In this document: in pieces, positions 21,001 to 30,839 of the stretch
Layout of the letters: the number at the start of each line of letters is the position of its first letter
Position numbering within the stretch: position 1 is the stretch's first letter
Source: Medakamo hakoo
Lineage: Eukaryota > Chlorophyta > Trebouxiophyceae > Coccomyxaceae
Direction: 5' to 3'
Assembly: GCA_026636295.1 (NCBI GenBank)
Contig: CP089462.1
Location: 1,178,001-1,242,000 of the forward strand
Length of the DNA stretch: 64,000 bases
Translations under genes and position numbers: made by a program
Notes under the pieces: generated by a model
The model's database searches: none
What the model was told of the DNA's origin: nothing
What the model saw: the letters and a program-made list of their open reading frames with translations, nothing else

Positions 21001-24000
21001 GCACCGGGTTGGGGGACCGCCCGCCGGCCGCGCCGACCAGGCGGGCCAAGCCATCGGCGGCCAGCGCCCGCACGCCGGGCGCCGCCGCCCGCCGCAACGC
21101 CGCCATGAGCGGCTGGGCGACTGTGTTGAGCCGGGGCGGGGCGCCCGCCAGGGCCAGGGCGGCGCTCGCGAGCGCCGCCGCCGCCGGCACGCCCGCCGCG
21201 CCGTTGGCCGCTGCCGCCGCGGTGGCCGCGTCAACTAACGCATTGGCGGCGGTGAGGACGGCCGGGTCGGTCTCGGTCGGCGGGACGGCGGCCGCCAGGG
21301 CGGTCAGGGCTTCGGGCGCGAGCGCGGCAAAGGGAGAGGCGGCAGCCGTCGGGCGGGCGGCCGCGGCGTGGCCGTTGCCATTCCCGGCCGCCGCCGCGAC
21401 GGCTCCCGCCAAAGCGGGCGGCCAGGCCGCGGCGAGGGCATCCGCCGCCGCCACGGCACGGGCGAGGAGCGGACCCGCTTCCGCGTACGGCGGGTGCGGC
21501 GACGACAGGGACGTGAGGATGGCCGAGGTCAGGGAGGCGGGCGGCAGTGGGCGGTCCCCACCGCCGCCACTCGCCGTATCGTCCGCCCACGCCACGGCCG
21601 CCGCGCCGGACACGAGGCGTCCCGTCGCAACGTGGCCAGCAGCTGCCTCGCCCAGGGCGGCAGCGACGGCCGACGGGTCGCCGCCCCGGGCGGAGAGGGC
21701 CGCGCCCAGGCGGCCGAGCGCGGCCGCCGCCGCGAGCGAGCGCGCGGCCGCGGCCGCATCCAGGGACGCTTCGTCCTCTCCGCCGCCACTCGCAAACAGG
21801 TCCGCAGCAGCTTTGGCGGCTTCGGCGGGCGTCACACCACCGGGCGCGGGGTAGGAGGCCAGGGCGCCGGGCGGCGGGGGCGACCCGGGCGGGCGCGCCG
21901 CGAGGGCCACCCAGGAGGAGAGGAGGGGCGGGGTCGTGGCGGCCGCCAGCGCCGGCGCGGGCGCCGAGGACACGAGCGCGTCCCAGGCACGCGCGGCCGC
22001 CGCCGCGGCGCTGCCATCACCCCCGCCCCCACCGGCGATGCCTTGAAACGCCAGGCGCAGGGCGGGCGTGAGCGTCGCGCCATCGCCCAACCACTCCGCA
22101 CCCGCCGACGACGACGACGCGAGGGCCGCCACGCACCGCCCCGCCGCCGCCCGCACGGACGGTAGCCGGTGCGCGAAGAGCGGCCACAGGCGCGGGAGCA
22201 GGGAGGTCAGGGGCTGGCGGGAGGCGGTGGCGGGAGGGGCGCCGGCCCCGCCGCCGCCGCCGCCGCCGGCGCACACGAGCGCGGCCAGCAGGTCCATCAC
22301 CCCGCGCGTCGCGGGCGACAGGTCGTCCAGGTCGAGGAGGGCTTCCCAGCAGGCGTCGCTGACGGCGGACGCGTCGGCGGGCGAAGAGGACAGCGCGGCC
22401 GCGCCGGGCAGCAGGGCTTCGGCCGCCGCCAGGCGGACGTCGTCCGACCTGCGGTCGCCCAGCCCCGCGAGCGCGGCCGGCAGGGCCGACGGCAGGATCG
22501 CCGCCGCCGCGCTCGGGCGAGCCGCCAGCAGGTACTTCAGGCCCAGCAGCCCACCGTGGCGGGCCTGCCAGTCGGCTGAGGGCGGGGAGGCGCCATGCCC
22601 ACCGCCGCCGCCGCCTTCCGCGGGCAACGCAGCCAGGCGGCCGAGCGCGGACGCCGCGGTCGCCAGCGCACCGTCCGGCGCGGCCACCAGGGCCGAGCCC
22701 AGGGCCTGGGCGGCGGCTTCGCGGACGGGGCCGACGGCCGCATCGCCCACGTAGTCCGCGAACTTGTCCAGGGCCAGGACGAGGAGCAGGCGCAGGGCCA
22801 GGCCCTCGAGGGCGGCCGCGTTGGAAGCCGCGGCCGCGCGCCCCGCGCCGGGCGGGCAGAGCGCCAGGCCGCGCCGCCCGGCGACGCCGCGCGGCGGGCC
22901 CACCACGCCCGCCCGCGAGGCTTGCGTGCGCAAGACCTCACGCAGCCCCAGCGCCGCGCCGTGGCGGGCCTCCCAGCCGTCGGCTAAAAGGTCAGAGGCC
23001 AAGGTCGCGACCGGCGCGGCCGCGGGCCACCCGCCCGCCAGCACGGCCGCGGCGGCCGCCGCGTCCGCTTCGGCCTCGCTGACCGTGGGGCCGGTCGCTT
23101 CGGCTTTCGGCGCGGCAGCGCCAGTGGCCGCGCCGCCACCCGCGCCGCCGCCGGCCTTGCGGGCGGCGCGCTTGCGCTGGGCGCGCTCGCGCGCCGACAG
23201 GCCGCCGCCCTCCATCTCGGCAGCCAAATCCCTCGCGGCGGCGGCGGACGACGCGGGTGGGCCGGCGGCCCCGCCCCCACCCGCCTCACCGGTCGCTAAA
23301 TCGGCGTCCGTGATCAGGTCGCCCGCGTCGAAAATGGACGGCGGGCCGCCGCCGCCGCCGGCTCCACCACCACCGCCACCGCAGTCCAGGCCCAGCGCGC
23401 GCGCGAGCCGCGCCCGCTGCCTCGCCAGGCGCTGGGCGGGCGGCAGCCCGGCGTCCACGGCCACGTCGTACTCGGACCCACCGGATGCGAGGAGGTGCGC
23501 GCCGCGGGCCACGACCCGGCCGGCGTCAAAGGCGTCCAGCGAGAAACCGTCGTCGTCGGACGCAGAGGGAGGTGGTGGGTCGGGCGCGGCCGGTGCGTCG
23601 TCCGCCTTCGCCTCGCCCTTGACCTCCAGCCGCGCCACTTCGCCAGCCGTCGGGTGGGGCATGGCCTCCACCGCGGCACCCAAGCAAGCGGCGGCAGCCG
23701 TGCGTGTCTCCCAGTCTTTGGAGCGGAGGAGGGCTGTGACGCGGCGCAGGAGGGCTTGGCCGGCAGCACTTGACCCGCCCGCTGCCGCTGCGATGGCGGC
23801 CACCTGGTCCGCCGCGGCACGGCGAACGGCAGGAGTGGCGCCGGCTGTTGGTGTGGGGTGGGGGCGGTGCGGTGAGGGAGCGAACAAAAAAAAAAACTGA
23901 TGCATTGGCTTGCGTCGCGCGAACACGGAGTCTGCTCCCTTTCGCCGCCGGCAAACGCACTCTCCAGCAGGAGCAGGAGCCGTTCTAGGCGGGTGGACCC

Positions 24001-24024
24001 GCCTCCAGCCTTGTCGGTCGACAT
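18071..24024 (-). CDS. BTAF1: BTAF1/Mot1, TBP-associated Swi2/Snf2-type ATPase
   Basis: ATPase that strips TBP from DNA and redistributes it. Exons 24024..23961 and 23844..18071, 1,945 residues. The splice restores the N-terminal signature LETGATPAVRRAAADQV, diagnostic for Mot1. The N-terminal two thirds are alpha-helical HEAT-type repeats with low-complexity Ala/Gly insertions. The helicase core begins SLRPYQSDGIAWLAFLRR and has motif I DDMGLGKT (about residue 1294), motif II DEGH (1436-1439, the Mot1-type variant of DEAH), SGTPIQNDVRELWALFSFL, then the C-lobe with TTAVGGLGLNLTAADTVIFL and DRAHRLGQ. All ATPase motifs look intact. The second exon is 5.8 kb without an intron. Transcribed divergently from the BRCT gene, 116 bases apart. 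Confidence 0.95.
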
Positions 24025-24140
24025 GGTTGCTGGAGGGATGCGGCGGCAGAGCGCCCGCCTGTGCCGCGCTTTCTTTTTTTCTTTCGTTGCGAGAGTGAGA
24101 GCGCGTCAGACCGGCGAATAGCAAAAAAAAAAGTCGCGAG
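24025..24140. promoter_or_regulatory. Short bidirectional promoter BTAF1/BRCT gene
   Basis: 116 bases separate two outward-pointing ATG codons. The segment is less GC-rich than its surroundings and contains T- and A-runs (CTTTCTTTTTTTCTTTCG, GCAAAAAAAAAAG). Both 5' UTRs and core promoters must fit here or overlap the neighbouring coding sequence. Confidence 0.5.
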
Positions 24141-25357
24141 ATGAGCAGGCCTCCCGGCAGCCTGCCCTCGCCCACGCAGCTCCTGGACGATTCGGAGGCG
24201 GATGCGTCCCCACCGCACCCACCCGTGATGGTGAGGGGGATTGGGCGGAAAGACGATGGGTGGGAGAACTGGTTTGGTGGGGTGCGTGCGCGCCGGCCCC
24301 CGCGCGCTCTGCCCCGCTCCCGCCTCTCCTTTTTCCGCCTCACGGAACCTCCGACCGCACACACGCAACCGCCCAACAGGCTCCGCACCCGGCCCACTTC
24401 GATGACGACGATGACGTGTGGGATCCGCAGCTGGACGCCGTCCCTCCCACCCAGCCCACGGCCGAAGACGGGGTGGCTGGAACAACAACACAGCAGCCAC
24501 CACCACCGCCGCCGGCGAGCTTGCTGCCCGACTCCCAGGCCGGCGCGGCGGTCGACGCCGCCGCCGCCGCCGCCGTCATCCCCGCCACGGCCGAGGAGGA
24601 AGATGAAGAGCTGGCGCGTGAGGTCGTCCCGCCGGCGGCGGCGGCACGGGAGGAAGCAAGGGCGGCGCGCCAACCTTCACCTCCAGCCGCAAAGCGGCCG
24701 CGGCGGGCGACACGCCGCACGAGCGCGCCGCCGCCGCCGCCGCCGCGGGGTCACATCGTCCTGCGCTTGGCCAAGGCGCTGGAACGCGACCGCCGTGCGC
24801 TGACCCGGTCCGCCGCGTCGTTTGGCGCGTCCGTCCTTCCCGCCTCGTCCCGCCCGTCCGCGCCATTCAGCCACTTCGTCACTCCGCCGCGTGGCGGCGG
24901 CCCGGCCTCTCCGTCCGGCGCGCAAGCCGGCGGGTCGGATCGGTCGCTGGCGTGGCTGCTGACGGTGGCGGGCGGGCGGGCGGCGGTGACGCCGGGCTGG
25001 GTGGCGGCCAGCGCGGGCGCGGGGAGGGCGGTGGGTGAGCGCAAGTTCAGTGTTGGCGGCGGGCCGCCGCTGAGGAGGCGAGGCGGCCTCCTCCTCACGG
25101 GCAGGACAGTGATATTTGCGCGGTCGCTGCTGCAGGGCGAGAAGGATGGTGGAGCCGGGCTCAGGGCGGTCGCGGCGGCGGCGGGCGGCGCGGTCGTGGT
25201 GGTGGGCGCGAGCGGTGGCGCGAGCGCGGCGCCGGCTGGAGCTGTCTGCGTCACGGACGGCCGGCCCGGCTGGGTGGACAAGCACTGTGCCGGCGCATTG
25301 GTGCTAGACAGGGCGGGGTTTGTGGAGGCGGTCGTGCGTGGGGAGCTGCCGGGATGA
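24141..25357 (+). CDS. BRCT-domain protein (probable tandem BRCT, DNA-damage type)
   Basis: Exons 24141..24230 and 24380..25357, phase 0, 355 residues. Residues 1-150 are acidic and proline-rich (FDDDDDVWDPQLD, EEEDEELAREVV), ending in a basic patch KRPRRATRR that could be a nuclear signal. The C-terminal 190 residues look like two BRCT repeats: FSHFVTPP, then SLAWLLTVAGGRAAVTPGW with the buried Trp, then LLLTGRTVIFARSLLQ, a Gly/Ala/Val strand region AVVVVGASGG, and a GWVDKHCAGALVLDRAGF end. The layout recalls MDC1/PTIP/53BP1 C-termini, which read phosphorylated partners. I cannot name the orthologue, and the phospho-binding residues are not certain. Confidence 0.6.
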
Positions 25358-25692
25358 GTCGGCGGCGGCGGTGGGCGCCCCGTGTGAGGGGGGACGGCAG
25401 GTTGAAAGGGGAGGGGGGGGGAGCGCTGCAAGCGGCCGGCGCGCCACTGCGCCTTTTGGGCGGAGCCCCCTTTCTCCGTCAGAGTCAAGACAGCCCGGCT
25501 CCTTTCTTCCAGCGCAGCCAGGGGCCCGGTCCCCGCCGCTTAGCCACAGCAAGCGGAGCGGCGGACCACCGGACAGCCGGCGGCGGCGAAAAAAGGGAGG
25601 GCGCCTGCCCCGAGGCCGCGCGCGCGGCCGGCCGGCCGCATTTGCTCTGCGCCCATCTGTTTGGCCTGCCGGTCCCTGTTTTCCTGCCTTCC
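25358..25692. other. Gap upstream of the MAP kinase gene
   Basis: 335 bases between the BRCT stop and the kinase start, same strand. Starts with a G-rich block (25400-25425) and ends with a less GC-rich leader (TTGCTCTGCGCCCATCTGTTTG region). It should hold the BRCT 3' UTR and the MAPK promoter. No gene seen. Confidence 0.45.
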
Positions 25693-27762
25693 ATGGCGTC
25701 GGACCAGATTGACAAGGCCATATGGCGGAAGTACGACGTCGGCGGCCGCCTTGGCAAGGGGGTACGCTTGGTCGGGCCCGCGGGACGGGCGGGGCCGTGG
25801 CGGGCGGCGAAGCACCGCACAGGCTCTCGTGCATTCCTCAACCAACCCCGCTCCTTTGACACCAGGCGTACGGCGTCGTCTGGAAAGCAACTGATAGAAA
25901 GACCGGCGAGACGGTGGCTCTGAAGAAGATCTTTGACGCGTTCCAGAACAGCACGGATGCTCAGGCAAGGCGGTGGTGGCGGGTGTTTTTTTTTTTCGTT
26001 TTTTTGGGGGGGCGGGAGGTGGTTGTTGCGACAAGCAGGGCCACGGCGGCGGGCGGGCGGTGGAGCGCCCTGCCGCCACTGCGGACCGCCGCTGGCCGTG
26101 TGCGTGGCGGCCATATGCACACGTTCGCCGCGTGAGCGGCGAGTGATGACCTTGCCCGCGGCTGCCGCGGGCGTCTCCTCGCTGCAAACTCGGCGCGCTC
26201 GACAGACGGGCCCCTCTCCGCATGCGTCGCCCCCCCGTCCTCCCTCTTTTCACGCCGCCCCCTCCCGCCACACACCTCCCCCACACCACAACAGCGCACC
26301 TTCCGGGAGATCATGTTCCTGCAGGAGCTGACAGACCATGCCAACATTATCCGGTCCGTTGTCTGTGGAGGGCGGAAAAGAAAAAAAAAACGCACCCCTC
26401 GCCGCCCCCTCCTGTCGAGGTGTCGCTCCAGGCCGCGCGGCTCCAGGGTTGGCGCGCGCACGCCTCTACCCACCCCACCCACCCACCCACCCCCTCCACC
26501 CCCACCACCCCCACCACCCACGCTCCAGCCTGCGCACCGTCCTCCGCGCCGAGAACGACAAGGACATCTACCTCGTCTTCGACCACATGCCCACCGACCT
26601 GGCGGCCGCCAACCGGGCCGGCCTGCTCGCCGACGTCCACAAGCAGTTTGTCATGGCTCAACTGTTCCGCGCGCTCAAGTACCTGCACTCGGCCGGCCTG
26701 CTGCACCGGGACGTCAAGCCGTCCAACCTGCTGCTGGACGGCGGCTGCGGCCTGAAACTGGCTGACTTTGGCCTGGCGCGCCTGGTCGGGTGTGGCGGGG
26801 CGGGCGAGCCCGGGCCGGGCGGCGGCGCGTGCGCCGCGGCCTCGCCCGCGCGCCCGTCCCCCCGCGTCATCGGCGGGCCCGCCCCCCCGGCCCCGGCCCC
26901 GCCGCCCCCACACTCCACCGGCCCCATCCTGACCGACTACGTCGCCACGCGCTGGTACCGCGCGCCCGAGGTGCTCCTGGGCGCGCCGCGCTACACCGCG
27001 GGCGTGGACCTGTGGGCGGCCGGCTGCATCCTCGGCGAGCTGCTGGGCGGCGGCCGCCCGCTCTTCCCGGGCGGGTCCACCCTCGGCCAGCTGCGCCGGG
27101 TCATTGAAGTCACCGGCATTCCCGCGCCCGACGAAGTGGCCGCGCTGGGCTCGCCGTACGCGGCGTCCATGCTGGAGGCGATCGGCGCGGGGCCGCCCGG
27201 GACCGCCCCCCCCGGCACGGCGCCCCTCCCCCCCGCCCCGCGCCGCCTGGCGTCCCTCTTCCCGGGCGCGCCCCCGCCCGCCCTGGACCTGCTGCGCTCC
27301 CTGCTGACCTTTGACCCGGCCAAGCGCCTGAGCGCGGGCGCCGCCCTGCTCCACCCGTACGTGGCCCCCTTCCACGACCCGGCGGCCGAGCCGTCCGCGC
27401 CCGGCCCCCTGCCCCCCCTGCCCCTGGACGACAACACCCGCCTGTCCGTGGGCGCGTACCGGGACCGGCTGTACGCGGAGGTGGTGCGGCGCAAGCGGGA
27501 GGTGAAGGCAGCCGCGGCGGCCGCGGCCAAGGCGAGCAGGGCGGCCGAGCGGTGCGCGAGCGGCGGCGGCGGCGGCGGCTTTTTCGGGCGGCGGGCGTCC
27601 GCCGCCGCCTCGCCCGCCCGCGGTGCTGCTGGCGCTGCTCAGCCCGCGCCGACGCCGGAAACGACGCCGCCGGCGAAAGCGGCGGGCGCCGCGGGCGCTG
27701 GCGGCGGCACGCCCATCGTCGCGCACGCGGGCGCGGCCGCGGGCGGGCGGGCCCAACCCTGA
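25693..27762 (+). CDS. MAPK15 (ERK7/8)-like mitogen-activated protein kinase
   Basis: Four exons: 25693..25761, 25866..25964, 26295..26353, 26529..27762; 486 residues. The Gly loop is [12 protein letters not shown], catalytic lysine in VALKK (K43), [10 protein letters not shown] (D137), ADFGLARL (DFG D155), then a Gly/Pro-rich insertion, then the activation lip [13 protein letters not shown] with TDY at 211-213, and [15 protein letters not shown]. The helix region [16 protein letters not shown] and [10 protein letters not shown] resemble MAPK15/ERK7, a kinase linked to cilia and autophagy elsewhere. The lip TDY is the plant-type variant of TEY. The C-terminal tail (about 120 residues) is Ala/Gly-rich. 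The second intron starts with GC (GC-AG class) and the third with GTCCGT. Confidence 0.85.
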
Positions 27763-28016
27763 CTGACGAGAGAGCATCCCTAGAACTTTTACCCCCCCCC
27801 CCCCTGTGTGCGTGCGTGCCTTCCTTTTTTTCCTTCTTTTCTGCGATTTCTGCGCGCGCGCCCGGCGAGTGACGTGTGTGTGGTGAGAGAGCGCGAACCT
27901 TTTTTCCGCTGCGAGTGAGAGAGAGAGAGAACTGAGTGTTGCTTTTTTTTTTTCCGATGAGAACTGTGCACCAAAGAAAAAAAACTAACCACAACAAAGG
28001 CGAGACTGCCCCCGTC
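27763..28016. other. Convergent intergenic segment MAPK/TAF11
   Basis: 254 bases between two stop codons, with a 13-base C-run (27792-27804), a (GA)n tract (27912-27930) and a T-run near 27943-27953. Holds both 3' UTRs. Confidence 0.5.
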
Positions 28017-29044
28017 CTACAGCCGCACCCGGCGCCGCGGGTGCGCGGTGTTGGGCAGGCCCCGACCCTCGGCCTCCAAGCGCTGAAAGGCGGCGGTGAT
28101 GTGGGCCGGGCGCAGCGGGCCGGCGTGGCCCAGGGACGCCGCGATTTCCAGCGCTGGCATGGTTGTGGTTGAAGGGGGGGGGCGTGAGGTTTTTTTTGCG
28201 GTGAGGGGGGGGGGGGACAGTGCGCACCGACGTCCCTTGCTCGCCCGGGGCCCCGTCGCTCGTCGTCCCACGGGGGGAGGGAGCGAAGCGGCCGCCGGAC
28301 GAAGCCGCGGGCGTCCCCGCGCCCTCCCACCACCACCACCACCCCCTTCCCCTCCCTCCCACCATCCATCCCAAGAAAAAAAAAAAAAAAGGGCGCACGC
28401 GCACCTGCCTCCACCAGCTCCGCCACAAAGACTTTGGTCACCCCGCCCACGATGATGACGGTCGACGAGTTGGGCGCCGACCCCGCCGCCGCCGCCTGGA
28501 TGAGACCCTTCACCGCCGGCCGCGGGAGCGTCGCCCGCCGGAACGCCTCGTACCGATCCATCTGTTCCTCCGTCATCGACGCGGCGACGAGCGCGCGGGC
28601 GCGGCGCGCGGCGGCGGCGCGTGACGCGGCCGCCGCGGCGCCCTCGGCGTCGGCCGTGCCGCCGCGGGCGCCGGGGGAGGCGGACGCGGAGGGCGGCGGG
28701 CCGGGCGTCGGCGACGCCGTCGCGGTCCGCGCCAGGGCGGCCGGGGTCGGGGAGCGTCCCCCGTCGTCGGCCGGCGCCGGCCGAGGCGCCGGGGACGTGC
28801 GGGCGGCGCCGCCCTCGCCCTCGCCCTCCTCGTCCACGTCCACGTCTTCTTCCTCGTCTTCTCCTTCTCCGTCCCCCCCGTCGGCCAACTCGCGCTCCAG
28901 TTCCGCGTCCAGATCGAGGTCGTCGTCCTCACCGCCGCCGGCATGTGCGCCGCCCGCGCCGCCCGGTCCGTCGTCCTCGCCTCCTGACGTCGCCTGTCGG
29001 TCGTCGTCATCGTCATCGTCGGCCCTGCTGCGGCCACGCTTCAT
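28017..29044 (-). CDS. TAF11: TAF11, TFIID subunit with histone fold
   Basis: Exons 29044..28405 and 28153..28017 (phase 1), 258 residues. Residues 1-155 are low complexity: a basic start MKRGRSR, a run of seven Asp, and long Glu/Asp and Pro/Ala stretches. The conserved part starts MTEEQMDRYEAFRRATLP (156) and continues TVIIVGGVTKVFVAELVEAA, then GPLRPAHITAAFQRLEAEG, all matching the TAF11 histone fold that pairs with TAF13 in TFIID and contacts TFIIA and TBP. The splice restores the ELVEA helix exactly. It is interesting that BTAF1, another TBP regulator, lies nearby, but this is likely chance. Divergent from the RSZ gene by 138 bases. Confidence 0.93.
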
Positions 29045-29182
29045 TTTTGTGTGTGCGGCGTGGTGGAGGTGGCTCCCCACGAACGAAAAAAAACACAGTG
29101 AGGACGGACGGCATTGCTCCCGCGCCCCCCGTCCGGCACTCTCCAGTTTCGACGGCTTGGGAAAGAACTCACAAAAGAAACG

Positions 29183-30344
29183 ATGGCCGCGCCGGGCACT
29201 CGCGTCTACGTCGGCAACCTGGACGATCGCCTCACCGAGCGCGACTTGGAAGATGAGGTGCGTGCGCCGTGTGGTGTTCTGGGCGGGGCCGGGGCAGAGG
29301 CCGATCGGTCGGCCTGTGTCTCACGCCCCCCTTCCACCAAAAACAGTTTGCCCGTTGCGGCACCTTAAAATCCGTGTGGGTGGCCCGCCGCCCGTCCGGT
29401 TTTGCGTTCGTGGAGTTCGCGGACCCCCGCGACGCGGAGGAGGCCGTGCGCAAGCTGGATGGTGAGTTGCAGGGAAGGGGAGGGGAGGGGATGCGGCTGG
29501 TTTTGCGCGGCTGCTTGTACGCCGCGGAAAGGGGCGAGGGAGGGTGCGGGCGATGCCCACGCCCCGTCAGGCTGTGGTCAGACATGCTCTGAGCCTGGCA
29601 AGCGGGACGCGAGCGGCGGGCAGGCCGGGAGAGGCCCCCGCGCGCCCCACCAAAGGAAAACGCGGCCTGTTTGCCGCCACCAACCCCGCCGTGCGCACCT
29701 CCCCCCGCCTCATCTTTGTCCCACGCCACGCCCGCCTGCCGCCTGCCGCCCCACCTCGCACAACGCCCGCACGCTCGAAGATCGTGCCACGAGGGAGAGA
29801 AACGGGAAAAGCCTGAGGAAAAAAAAAAAACTCAAACCACTCTCCCACCCAACAAAACCGACCACACACAGGCCACCACGGCTGGCGCGTCGAAGTCTCG
29901 CGCTCCATGGGCCGCAACGCCCCCGGCTTCGCGGGCAAGTGCCACGAATGCGGGGAGGAGGGACACAGGGCTCGCCAGTGCCCGCGCCGGCGCGGCGGCG
30001 GCGGGTACGGCGGGTACGGCGGCGGCGGCGGGCGCTACGACGACCGGGGCAGGGGCTACGACCGCTACGACGACCGGCGCCGGCGCTACTCCCGCTCGCG
30101 CTCCCGCTCCCGCTCGCGCGACCGCCGCCGCGGCCGCTCCTACTCGCGCAGCCGGTCCCGGTCCCGGTCCCCGCGCCGCGGCCGCTCCTACTCGCGCTCC
30201 CCGCCCCGGCGCGCGGCTTCCCCGCCGCGCGGCCGTGACTCGCCGCGCCGCTCCCCGTCGCGTGGGCGGTCCCCGCCGCGCGCGCCGTCGGGCTCGCCGC
30301 CGCGCCGTGGTGGTGGGAGTGCGTCCCCGCGCCGGTCGGACTAA
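29183..30344 (+). CDS. RSZ-type SR splicing factor (SRSF7/9G8-like)
   Basis: Three exons, 29183..29257, 29347..29461, 29872..30344, 220 residues. The RRM starts [10 protein letters not shown] (RNP2) with RNP1-like [20 protein letters not shown], and the second splice restores [15 protein letters not shown] single CCHC zinc knuckle, [14 protein letters not shown] (C87, C90, H95, C100), follows, then a Gly/Tyr/Arg segment and an RS domain with dense RSRSRSRS and SPPRR repeats to the end. RRM plus one knuckle plus RS is the plant RSZ21/22 and animal SRSF7 architecture: nuclear pre-mRNA splicing and mRNA export. The last intron (410 bases) is the longest in this gene and could hold the regulated splicing known for SR genes. 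Confidence 0.93.
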
Positions 30345-30839
30345 AGGGCTGGATGGAGTGGGAGGGAGTGGAGAGTCGGGGTGGGGGGAATAATGGGCGG
30401 GAGCGAAAAAAAAACGAGCACGGAATGGTGTCGGCCGGTGCGCGTCGCGTCTTCTTTTTCGGCCAACGGGCGGCGACGGACGACGACGCCAGTGACACGC
30501 CCCCCCGGATCGCCTCGACGCGGGCCCGTCGCGCATGGAGAGAAACGAAGAGAGCGACGTCCTTGCCTGTGTTTGTGTCAACCTGTGTCCGTGTGTCGCC
30601 TTTTCCCTTCCGTCCGCCCGCGCGCGCGCGCGCCTGGGGTGGTCGGGCCCTCCCACCACGCCTCGCGCGCGCGTCCCCGCGCCGCCCCTCGCCTCACGGC
30701 TCCTGATGGTGTGCGTCTCCACTGCGCCCCTGCTGACTTCAGCGACAAAAAACAAACAACAACGCACGCCTGCGTCTCTCCCTGTGCCTCCCGAGTCCAG
30801 CGCCTCCACAGAACACGGCCGTCCCCCACCCCACCGCCC
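30345..30839. other. Convergent intergenic region RSZ/ABCB
   Basis: 495 bases between two stop codons. An A-run at 30406-30414, a GC-alternating stretch at 30620-30634 and otherwise mixed sequence. No frame or RNA structure I can support. Should contain both 3' UTRs. Confidence 0.45.
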
